In this document: piece after piece, positions 45,579 through 56,525 of the stretch
How positions within the stretch are numbered: position 1 is the stretch's first letter
Layout: each line of letters starts with the position of its first letter
From: Theobroma cacao
Taxonomy: Eukaryota; Streptophyta; Magnoliopsida; Malvales; Malvaceae
Direction of reading: 5' to 3'
Assembly (NCBI RefSeq): GCF_000208745.1
Contig: NC_030858.1
Span: 17,405,694 to 17,469,693 of the forward strand
Length of the DNA stretch: 64,000 bases
Translations under genes and position numbers: made by a program
The notes under the pieces: model-generated
Databases searched by the model: none
Told to the model about the DNA's origin: nothing
The model's input: only the letters and a program-made list of their open reading frames with translations

Positions 45579-48235
45579 TATCACGACCCAAATTTCCTGG
45601 CTATGACCGGCGCATGGGCCCAATAGACGTAGTCCACTAAGCCCAAGCAAGCCTATTAATCTGACATGTTCATTATTTCATCATAAACTGCTAAGTTACA
45701 TTACATAACTTAGGATCAAAATAATATTAAACATTTGTCACCTCATACTGGCATACTAAATAAGTGTATATACATTATCTACAACTTGTATCTTAATAAT
45801 TTACATTAGGTTTGTCTATACACAACAAAACAATACTCGACTTCCAGCGGAGGGACTTGGACGAATGTACAACTATTAAATGCTGAGACACCTACCAAAA
45901 GATGAATACAAGTCTCCAAGGACACCTCGTCCTAGTTACCGGCTCCTTCGTGATCTGAAAACATGAAGTTGAAAACGGTGAGTATAAACCTAGTGAGTGA
46001 ACAAGGAAGGGAACAACCAACCATAAAGAAGAATTTAAAATCATGATGCACTTGTTTTAAAACAATGCAATTTAATTTCATTCATATTGAAAACCCCTCA
46101 TTAAACCCTTAAATAATTAATCACTTGGTAATGATGAACCCATACATAACAAATAATTTGAAAAATGAAGGCTTCAATGATACACAAGCAAGTCAAATGC
46201 GACAACAAATCTTCACTGCAACGAGAATGAATTTTTGCTACAACGACGTTGGGATTAAGTGTTTAGCCGAACGAGGGTTCCTCAACTGGCCAAGGGTTTC
46301 TCACCAAACCTACTCATTTTAAACTTAATTCACTTATTCCTTAATGTTGGAAGTCCAAGCTTAACTATGGTACCAAAGAAATGGGAAAATGGTGCAGCAA
46401 CCGAACCAAAAAGGAAACAAAACAGAAAGTTTTTCGCTGCAGCGAGAATGAATCTCGCTGCAGTGAAATTTTGGTCCCAAAACAGAATGTTTCTTGCTAT
46501 AGCGAGAATGCATTTTTGCTGCAATGAGAACTAAACTGGTGAGGCTCTCAAAAACTCGAGAGTTTCTCGCTACAACGAGAATGAATTTCGCTGCAACTAG
46601 AACAGAGCAACATGAACAAGATTTCCATTCCCCTAATAAAAGCCATCTTGTTAAAATGACACCGACAACATGAAACACATGAAATCCCCAAGGTGTAATG
46701 TATCAAGTTTCACATACATTTCAATCATATATCATTTTCATGCTCTTTCATTTCATAAGTAAAGATATGCATACATACATAAATAACATCCATATCATCA
46801 TAATCACACCCGGCTCATGTACATCCCCCCACATCCTGCGTATAGTCGGTGACATCATGTGCATTCTCCCACATCGTGCACAATCAGTGCCATCATGTAC
46901 ATCCCCTCACATTGTGTACACGAGTACTATCATCATCCATCTCTCACACCACCATCATTATCGGCATGTGCATCCCCCCACATCGTGCACACACACGGTT
47001 ACAGTCATCATACACAATATCAATCATCATGCATAACACTCACACATATATATATCATCATATTACAATAGTGCATTAAGCTAAAGCAATCACATATCAC
47101 AATATAAAACCATTTAGCAAAAGCTTGTTCCCAAGGCACTTGTTTTTATGAAAAACTTGATAATTCATTCAAATGTGTGGCAAATACATTATATTTCCCA
47201 AAACAAATTTTGAAGGCAGTTCACTCACCAATATATTGTTGAGCCTTTAGCTGACTCTAATTCCCCTAATGATCCAATTAGGGTGATGGGCCTTCGTTAG
47301 AACCTACCATCAAATTAACATTGCCATAATGTCAATTCATACTTATAAACCCTAAAAGCTATCCCTTAGCAAGCTTTCAATTGCCACTTTAAATGGCTAT
47401 CTATGTTCACTATCTTAATCACTATAAAAGGAATGAACATACTCAACAATAAAATAGCTCATAATCCCAATTACTAGCCATTATTCACAGCTAAAAATCA
47501 AGCTTTGTTCATCACTCACCCTAGGGTTTCTTTGTAGTTGAATTATCTTCCAATAGCTTTCAAACAAATGGGGTAATTCTCTTTTTCTCTCTCTAGAATG
47601 CCCAAATAGTGGGAGAAAGTATGGAAATAAGATTTATCAAGGGTTTTGAAGTGAGAGAGTGAAAGAATACAAGGGTTTTAGTCAAAAGGGCACAAAGGTA
47701 TGAAAACTAGAGCTAGAGAGAGAAAATTATGCAAGCTCCATATTAAGCTTCCATGGAGGATGGAAGCAACGTGAATTGGGAGGAGAAGAATAAGAAGAAA
47801 CTGCTGAAAATTCAAGAAGCTACTGGAAGGAGAAGATATTTATAGCCCAAGCTTATTTACTCCCTTGAAAATTATGAAAATGCCCTTAGTAAGTTAGCTT
47901 ATCCTTCTCCACCCCTATATGCAATATTTTTACTTTTTTGACACTGGGATAAGGTCCATAATGGTCTAGACATGCTTGGGTTTACGAAACTTGAAAAATT
48001 TTGACCTGAGATAAAAATAACCATTTTGCCCCTATAGTGAAAATTATTATCATTTTCTAGTTTTCTTCTTGTTTTCATCATTACACATCATTTATGCAGT
48101 CTTATGCTTATTTAGACCTTAAAATATCATAAAACTTTCTTCTGGGAGCTTATTAGAGAAAATGATAAAACTACCCCTAGCCCGTGTTATTGTGTCTATA
48201 CCTAGTTACGAGCCTATAGAGGTCAAGGCCTCACA
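45579..48235 (-). mobile_element. Solo LTR, chromovirus-like, nested in CACTA
   Basis: Plus-strand start TATCACGACCC (ancestral TGTCACG), end GGCCTCACA. Perfect target duplication AACAC (45574-45578 and 48236-48240). Same family as 10837-13679 and 20005-22778. Carries the TCGCTGCAGCGA cassette and a 'catcgtgcac' repeat region at 46800-47000. Confidence 0.9.
46206..46605. repeat. TCGCTGCAGCGA word cassette, about nine copies
   Basis: 'tcgctgcagcgagaatgaat' and variants ('tcactgcaacgagaatgaat', 'ttgctatagcgagaatgcat', 'tcgctacaacgagaatgaat') alternate along 400 bp, often in pairs. Confidence 0.85.
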
Positions 48236-50200
48236 AACACCCTTGGACTTTCCTTAATGGGCATTCATGGGCTAGAGGCCTACTCCTTTTTAGAGGACAT
48301 TTTTTATACTAAACGGTGTCTGGCTCTCTCTTTCTTCCTTTCCTTTTGTTCCTTTGCTTATCAATTCCTCTTCACTCTCTCCAAAACCTAGAAACAAATC
48401 GTTCCTCCTCTGACGTTGTCCCTATCTGCCGTAGGGCTTTCTACGACCTCCCTTCACCTTTCCTTTCCAATGGGTTGAGGTTTAAAAAAGCTTTAAAAGA
48501 TAGTGGAACCCGAAGCCAACAACTTCTAAAGAAAAGCTGAAGCTGAGCTCGACTGTGAACCCTTTAAACTCTAGGCTGGAACTTTTCCTTTTGTTTTTGT
48601 ATGATTGTTTTCCTTTGATTTGTTTTTCTTTTTTTTTTTAGTTTTTGATAACTATTGTGGTGAATTTGATAATGCTAGTGCAATGATGAGCGTCGATGAA
48701 AACCTGATGTGTTCTTTCCAGATTCTCAAGCCAACGAAGAGAAAAGCAAAGTTCATGTCCACTAAAATGTGATGGTTGTAGCTATCAATGTATAATGGCT
48801 TACAAGTCTTTACCAAGGTCAGCTGACTATTGTTGTTTTTTTGTTCTTTTTTTTTATTATTGATGATTGTATGGGTCCTGAGTTGCTAGTGTTCCTACTC
48901 AGCAGTGCATACTGATAAAGTATATTGACTTCCATGACTTTGCTCTAGCCTCTAAGGTCCAGGAATATGTGGTTGTGATTATAGGAATAAATTAATTTAA
49001 TGACTTAAGCTGACTAAATGCTTTTAATGAATATCTTATTGTCTGGTAGTTGCATCTTTTGTTGCCTCAAACTTGCCATTAATCTTAAACGTATCACCTG
49101 GGAGTTATATGTTCTAAACTTTTAATTGGTCAAGGTAGCCATCTTGTTTCTAATACCTGCTAATGGTTTTAAAGAATTGGATTTTCTAAGGTTTTTGTTT
49201 ATGGTAGAACAGTTTAGGCTTAGTTGTCTATTGACCACTGAAACATCTACTTGAATTAACTAAAGGAGATGTTCGTATTTGGGTGGACAATGTACCAAGT
49301 TGGGCATTTGGTATGGGACATTTTTGTATCCTGCATTCCCTCTACCTTCTTTTGAAACATAGTAGTTCTCACAAGCCAAAGTGAGATTCATGTGCCTTAA
49401 ACATTCTAATAATATAGATCTTTTTAACAATCAGTGACTCAAAACTGACACTAGTAGCTCCTTTTAGATTACTGTAAAGCTCAGCACCAAAGAATTAATG
49501 GAGTATATTTCATTGTGCTAAATATTTAAAATTTCAAGTTGGCTTTCTCTTGTAACACTTCATATAGCAATTCAATGGCATAAATTCCTTCATCTTAATG
49601 CTGCTAATGAATGCCTGATTGTTAATTTGTTTTTATTTGGCTATTTGAATAAGGAATTATCTCTAATTTGCTGGTCAGTTTTTTGCAATATATTTACCTT
49701 TGTAGATTTATCCTTTTTATGTTTCATTTATCATAATTATTATAAGGTTATTTTATTTGTTGTATTTCATGTTGTCTTGAACAACTTTATATTTAGTAGC
49801 TCAAGAAGTCGTTTACTATTTCATTACAGGATTTGTCTGCACAGTTGGAGAGAACAAATGCTTAAGCTGATCAAATTCGTTTTTCTAACAAAAGCTGTAG
49901 CACAGATTCTTGAATACTTTTTATGATATGATGTCTCTTTTTCATTTCTAGACTTGGATACTTTTTTATATATGTATTTAATAACACATTTAGCTTTATA
50001 CTAGGTTATGTGTTTGACATTTTTAGATATTCTGTGTTTATGACAATTTTTAATTGTATGAACTTGACATTCAATTTTAAATTTTAGTGTGTGTTTCTCT
50101 TATATATTTTGAAAGTCATTGTGGATGTCAATTGATAATTTATTATCTAAATTTTAATTAGTAATTTTTGTTGGAAAAGCATTACTAACAAAACATGTAA
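48236..50200 (+). other. Possible captured host-gene fragment in CACTA
   Basis: Unlike the rest of the CACTA interior, this stretch has gene-like features: a CT-rich leader, an open frame at 48316-48540 starting 'MSGSLFLPFLLFLCLSIPL', and after a pyrimidine tract ending in AG (about 48641) a second open block '[20 protein letters not shown]' to about 48770. I cannot name the source gene. It could also be unrelated internal CACTA sequence. Confidence 0.35.
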
Positions 50201-50598
50201 TTGAAAATTAGTAAAAGAATTTCCTTTGGAAATACATCACTACTGAAAAATTTCGTTGGAAATTTCGAACAGAATTCTCCATGGGAAATGCTTTTCCAAC
50301 GAAAAATTCTATTGGAAATTTTCAATGGAATTCTGTTTGAAAATAATTTCCAAATTTCCAACAGAATTTCGTTGGAAATTTCCAACGGAATTACTATGAG
50401 ATAGCCCACGGATTATCTCTTTTTTTCCAATGAAATTTTTTGTTGGAAATTTCCAAAGAATTTCCAATGGAAAGTATTACCGATGAAATTTCCAATGGAA
50501 ATTTTTGTTGGAAATCTGTCGAAAAAAAGTATTTCCAACGAAATTTTTACTTTTTCTAACTGAAAATTTCGTCGAAAAAAGCTTGTTTTTTGGTAGTA

Positions 50599-51345
50599 TC
50601 TTTCCAATAAATGGACACTTTAGAAACAACCTTAAGTCCTCTTTTAGTTTTTGAAAATTGCACCTTAAATCCCTTAATCTAACAAAATCATTATTGCTAT
50701 ATAGATCTTTTAAAAATAGCAAAGCACCTATTCTTTGATCACCTTTGGCTCTTCCCCCATCCTTCGTAATACTTCTATTTTCTCTATAAAATTAGCCTTC
50801 TTCCTAGTTAAAGCTACTATATGAAAAATTATATTGTTTCTCTGACATATTCCAAAGTCTATGTAACTATAGATTTTTGCGGCCTATTTCGCCTCTTGAT
50901 TCTAAATAAAAACCAAAGTTTCACATTTTTTTTTTGCATTATTATCTTCCAGCCAATCAACTATAATTTTTTCAATATTTTCTTATAACATGACAATTAT
51001 TTCCAATGCATTCTTAAATTTCTCCCTTTTGCCATTGTTTTGTTGTTGGTTTTAAGCTTTTGAGTCTATGACATAACTTAGCACGTCTATGCCTCTTTTC
51101 CTTTACTACCTTTAATTTGCCTTTGACCAATCCCTCAAAATGACTCTTCTCTAACTAGTGCTTGACAATTTTTAAGGGCTGACGGCCACAATTACTCACC
51201 TTTATGCCAATTACCACTGGATTATGATTGAAGAGGGAGCAAGATAAGCATCTTTGAGACAAATTTTGATACCATCTCAAGCACTCCACATCAATCGATT
51301 AGGAATTCAAGAATATGATGCCTTGAAAAATAAGTATATTTCCAT
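50599..51345 (-). pseudogene. LINE endonuclease/RT fragment (5' part)
   Basis: Minus strand. From about 51300: 'SIDVECLRWYQNLSQRCLSC', then 'LFNHNPVVIGIKVSNCG' (the SDHNPV end of the LINE endonuclease, with the Asp changed). Nearer 50700 there is 'ANFIEKIEVL' and 'VLCYFKDLYSNNDF', the lead-in to reverse transcriptase. It joins the fragment at 44023 once the CACTA element is removed. Multiple stops. Confidence 0.72.
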
Positions 51346-53269
51346 ATTTTATTCCATTTATTTTATTTGTAATGAAAGCACATTTTGATAATAAGATGAA
51401 GAGTTTATTTTAAGTAAGCATTTATTATCTGGTTATAAAGGTACCATGATTTTATCTGGTTATAAAGGTACCATGATTTTATTGAGATATTAAAATGCAT
51501 TTATATGAAGAATCATACATAGAAGACATGTATTTTAATTAAATTTTAAAATTGTTCATAGGCATATAATAAAGCTAGTTACATTATTATGGTAAGGCTG
51601 TAGTGTACAAATTACTTTCAACGTAAGGAATTTGATTCACTACAAGGGAATGATGAGTCTCAAATCATCGAAGTGGTTGACTTCAAGTAATGACACTACA
51701 ATTTGAACTGGAATCACGTAAGAATCAAGTTTCAGTTTAACTGTTACTTAAAACTTGATCCCATGCTTATGTATTTGCTTATGGTAGAATCAAAATCCTA
51801 ATGGATAGTGGACTTGTGTTTTATCTCCTTATAATTTTATAATACCATGGGCATAATCATCATATTGCGTTGATCTAGACTCTGTATGTTAGGATTATAA
51901 TTAAGGTGAGCATCTGGGAACTTACATCCAAAAACTGGAGTTCATAGCATTAATATCACTTCAAGTGATTTTAAAAAGACTGGTAATTAATTTGGGCCCA
52001 GTAAATTGATAAAGTAGCTACTCATCACATCTTGATACTCAAAAAATCAGATTTAGAGTATTAGATCACCAATTGGATAAAATTTGAGACTAAGAGACAA
52101 AATTGATATAAAAGGTAAAATGGTAATTTCACCTTTTGTTATTGTATGGTTATTAGAGTTCACAAGATAAGGTTTGTAATTAGACAATCAATATTAAATA
52201 TTAATATTGACTATTTCTTGTAATTGTAGATAATTCAAGAGTGCAACCATGAATCTATGGTGGAATGATTCCATGGTTAATATACTTGACTTATCTAAAT
52301 CTGATTAAGAATAATTCTAGTTTATTAGAGCTTGGAATATCTACATCTAAATAGATTCCCCACTTAGCTTCGTATAATTTAACTTATTTAAGATGGAATG
52401 CATGCTTTATTTAATTCGTAGAATTTAACTTATTTAAGATGGAATGCATGCTTTATTCAATTGTTTAAATTAAAGTATAAAAATGGTAGGTTTATATGTT
52501 GTCTTAATTAAGATAAGAGTTGTCTTAATATAGACAAGAATTTATATGTTGTCTTGATTAAGACAAGAGTTGTCTTAATTTAGACAAGATACATATGATG
52601 TCTTAATTTTGACAAGAAAACATGTTTGTCTTAATTTAGACAAGAAAACATGTTAGTCTTAATTAAGATAAACGTTGTCTTAAATTAAGATAAAGTTAGA
52701 AGACTCTTGCAAGAGTGAATCTAGACAAATAATAATAATATAGTTAACTAGGACTCTTTTTTTTTATTATTAATTCTTTTTAAATAAAAATAAATAATAA
52801 TAATATAGAGTTATTATTCAACATAGAGTTCTATTTTATCATAAACTCTAAATTATAATTAAAGAATTAAAATCTTTATTCTTTATTTATAATTTTTGAT
52901 AATAATGGAGTACGTATGATGCATCCATAACTCTAAATGGATGGTCAAGATTGATTAAAAAAAGGTTTAATTTTAATTAAACTTTTGAATCAAGAAGTCT
53001 TACAAAAAAGGGGTAAGAGGTTTAATTTAAAAGGTGATGAAAACCTTGCCATTCATTTCTTGAAAGTTAGGTTGGCCGCCTCTCCTCTTCCTCTTCCAAT
53101 CCTTTGGCCGCACCTCTCTTCCTTTCTCCCTCCCTTGGTCATTTTTCTTGAGTCCTTTCAAATAGAAAACTAGCCATTAATTTTAGGAAGAAAAGAGAGA
53201 AAAGGTAAGCTACCATCTTGTGATTTAGTATTCCACACTGTTAAATTTAACGCTTCATTTGATTTTAAG
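51346..53269. other. Unassigned repeat-rich stretch
   Basis: No gene. Contains a 29-bp tandem pair around 51424-51480 ('tatctggttataaaggtacc'), a 48-bp pair around 52372-52460 ('aacttatttaagatggaatg') and the GTCTTAATTAAGAC cassette at 52498-52692. The CT-rich 'ggttggccgcctctcctctt' near 53070 resembles leaders of long LTRs, so this may be an LTR whose ends I cannot find. Confidence 0.45.
52498..52692. repeat. TTGTCTTAATTAAGACAA word cassette
   Basis: About eight half- or full-palindrome copies (gtcttaattaagat, gtcttgattaagacaag, gtcttaatttagacaag and others) in 195 bp, each an inverted pair around AATT. Confidence 0.82.
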
Positions 53270-54568
53270 TTTTGGTTTGGCAAATAAGTGATCAAAATTG
53301 TTTTTCAAATGTTCAAACAAGTCCAAATGATCCTTGAAAAAGGTTTAATGAAAGAGCTAAGTACTTTAAATAGAAAACAAGCAAAAAGTCTTTTCAAATT
53401 TAAAAAATGCTTTTTATCTATTGATAGATTTTCTTCATCTATCGATAGATAGGCTAATCTATCAATAAATAAAGAAAATCTATTAATAGTTGGATTGTTT
53501 TAGCACTTGGACATCAAAGACTATGAACATCTATTGGTAGATGCGCGGAATTTATCAATAAATAGTCAACCATGAACAATATAAAAGGACGAATTGAATC
53601 AATCGATAGATACATTGTATTTATTGATAAACATCCACTCGAGGACAGTTCAAAGGGACCCTGACTTGCACCTATTGATAGATAGCCACCTGAGGATACT
53701 TGAAATGATCCTGAGTTGAATATATAGATAAATACTTGCACCTATTGATAGATGAGTGCGAATTTGAAAATTATTGAAGATAATCTATCGATAGATGATG
53801 ACTATTGGAACTTGGAACAGTGTGCTAAACGACTATTTTCACATTTAATGCATTCCCAACCACCTCTGAAGCTTCAACAACTATAAATTCAAGCTCCCAC
53901 AACATTTACGAAGGTGAAAAGACTTGAAACACAACTCCAAGAGAAGAATTAAGCTCAAATCATTTGTTACTCTTTGTACACGCATTTATCTCTTCTATTG
54001 TACCATTTATTGAGCCTTTATTTCTTATTCTCTTCTTCACTAAACATTGTACTTAACCTATTATTCAACCTTTAAGAGGCGCTCTAGTTACATTTAAATT
54101 TCTTTCATTGTATTCATTTAAGTAGTTATACCTTAACTAAATGAAAAAGGTAGTACTTAAATGGTTATACCCTAATCAAGATAAAAGGTAGAGTGGTTGT
54201 GCTTTAACCATAAAAAGACATTATACTGAAAGGTTGTACTTAATCCACAAAAGGCATTGTATCAAATCTTTTTCAAAAAGTTGATTTTAAACTCCTCAGT
54301 GAATCAAGGGAGTGGACATAGGCAAGGAAGTTGAATCTCTATAAAAATTATTGTGTTTATTTTTCTCTTTCACTTCTTCAGTCTTATTTGTGTTTCTAAC
54401 TTCTCTTATTTGATAGGAAATCAATTATCTTGTTTATTCATAATAAGGGGGATTTTACTAGAAGGAATTTTATTTTCTTGAAATTGAAAAGAAATTCTTC
54501 AAAATATTTATAATAGTCCAATTCACCTCCTTCTTGAAACTATACTTATTCTGCTTATTGCACTAACA
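53270..54568 (+). repeat. 5' LTR of a SIRE/Tork-like copia element
   Basis: The right end is clear: 'actaaca' at 54568, followed by a primer site (TGGTATCAGAATTAGGGCTC, 54571 onward). The left end, placed near 'tttggcaaataagtgatc', is approximate. U3 carries the TCTATCGATAGA cassette. Confidence 0.7.
53416..53795. repeat. TCTATCGATAGA word cassette, about 12 copies
   Basis: Variants such as tctattgataga, tctatcgataga, tctatcaataaa and ctattgataga recur every 20-50 bp. Two copies are still perfect palindromes. Confidence 0.88.
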
Positions 54569-54646
54569 ATTGGTATCAGAATTAGGGCTCAATTTTGTGA
54601 ATCTTATAACCTTGAGCGATCCAAAAGCTAAACTCAACACATTAAG

Positions 54647-54972
54647 ATGGAGTCCACCTCAGCTGTTCTTGGTGAAAGACACTCAGCTCAAAGACCTCCA
54701 TTTTTCTCAAGTATGAACTACCTTTATTGGAAGAAAAGAATGGAGATGTTTATTCAATCATTATATCTTGATGTTTGGAATATTATTTAAGATGGTCCTT
54801 ATGTCCCCATTATAGAAGTAAACAAAAAAATAATTGTTAAGCCTAGGAAAGAGTGTGATGACAAAGAAAAAAGAAGTTGATATAAACAAATTGCAAGGCC
54901 TTTGATACTTTTCTTTGTTCTCTTAGTGATAGTGAATTCAATAGAATATCCATGTGTGAAACTACTGTTAAA
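54647..54972 (+). pseudogene. Copia gag N-terminal part
   Basis: ATG at 54647, 'NYLYWKKRMEMFIQSLYLDV' near residue 25, then a TAA stop (54788-54790) in place of the Glu expected in 'NIIEDGPYVP'. Further shifts before the junction at 54972. Confidence 0.8.
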
Positions 54973-56525
54973 TGTTGTTGATTTAGTATACATGAGTACA
55001 CGTATCAAACAAGTAATATAGACAGTAAGTCCAAAATCAATTTCTATAGAGATTTGTTCCTAAATCTTCATTAAGTACTAAAATTATGATAGATCAATCT
55101 TATTCAAATAACTTGATTTTGTAGAAAATTATTAAAACTATATTAGATCAAGCACGAAATTAATTAACAGATACTAAAAATTCACTTAAGAAAGGAAATA
55201 AACTAAAACTTAGTATTATAGGTTCATTCAACAATTCATCTGACATATACCAGCTTTTTTTATTATTTACATTCATATGTGGTTTTACTAACTTAGAATC
55301 CAAAGCTATGTACAAGTCTCCATTGGCTATGTATAACAATTGACGTATGTCTATTTGAATTACAAATCAGATCACCTAAGTAACGTGAACATACACCATT
55401 CAAATCTTAGTCCAATCTAAAATCTTTTTGTCCATTCTCAATTAGATTCACAAATCAATTAATTATTGGCTAGACAATCAAAAGCATTAAGAGAAAATTT
55501 GAATAAGCAAAACTATACTCATTCATGGTAAATAAAAGTGAAACAAATATTCATACTACATGTTGAAATATACCACAATCCTAGAAAGCAAATTAATTGA
55601 TAACATCTAAATAAAACATCATCCAAAGAAAATTAGCCATTAATACAAGTCAAAGAAAATAACAGAAACATAAAGATGGAGAAAGAAACTAATGATTAAA
55701 GCTTTTGATCTTAATTCTCTCTCAAATTCTCTTGCTTTCTTTCTTTGTTTTTTGGCTCTTTTTTTTCAAAATAATTTTTTCCTATGCTTTCTTAAACCTT
55801 TGGAAAAAAACTCCCTTAAATAGGCTCTTAATAACCTAATTTTCAAAATCCTCGTCAAGAGTTTTATTTTTGGAAAATTGTGCAGTGTTGCTTTTCCTAC
55901 ACCATAGCACTAGATTCTTGATGATTTTTCTCTATGATCCCATAAGAACTGGGTAGGATGATAGACCTAAAGTTTGTAGCCCTACCTTTTATCTTTCTAA
56001 TGGATCAAGAATTACATCATTTGGACTCCTTGAGTCAAAGATAAGCTCAAAATACAGCATCATGTTCAGTCTATGTAGACTGCTATAGTGCTTTAATTTC
56101 AACAAAGATCTTGACCATGATCCAATCAAAACTGGGAAAATTGATTAACTTGAAAGTTATATCCCTGCATCTTATCTTTCTAGTGGTCCAAAATGCTTAT
56201 GAATTGGACATCTTTAGTGCAAGTTATGCCAAAAATATCAAAGCATGTTTAGTAAAAGTATGCACTTAGCCATCCTTGCACAATTCACTTTCATGAATCT
56301 TTATGCACTTGAGAATCTTCAAAACAAAGACTAAATCAGTGATGGCTCAAATTAGGACTTTTAACATAAAATAAGCTAAAATTACTCAAATTAAAGTAGT
56401 TCAACATGCACTAAACTTAATAACAAAAACCATACAAACTACCTAAAATTACTTAAAAATGCAAAGACTTAACTATTTTTAATAATCAAAATGCGATAAA
56501 ATAACTCTAAATCATAGAGCTATCA
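54973..56525 (-). mobile_element. Ty3-like LTR inserted in gag
   Basis: Reverse complement starts TGATAGCTCTATG and ends 'atcaacaaca', matching the ends and several inner blocks of the LTR at 41796-43419. The 5-bp flanks (TTAAA and TTGAC) do not match, so its right neighbour was probably inserted or rearranged with it. Confidence 0.72.

Larger units (their letters stand above)
44024..50598. mobile_element. CACTA (En/Spm-like) transposon, non-autonomous
   Basis: The left end CACTACAAGAAAA matches the reverse of the right end (TTTTTTGGTAGTA) at 10 of 13 positions. Flanking trinucleotides TAT and TCT match at two of three. Both subterminal regions (44040-44360 and 50215-50580) are packed with direct and inverted copies of TTCCAACGGAA-like words, as CACTA transposase-binding regions are. 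No transposase is found. It is inserted in a LINE reverse transcriptase and itself carries a solo LTR (45579-48235). Confidence 0.82.

Noticed and set aside
46125..46678. Several overlapping open frames rich in Ala/Phe
   Set aside because: They are readings of the TCGCTGCAGCGA cassette in both directions, not conserved proteins.
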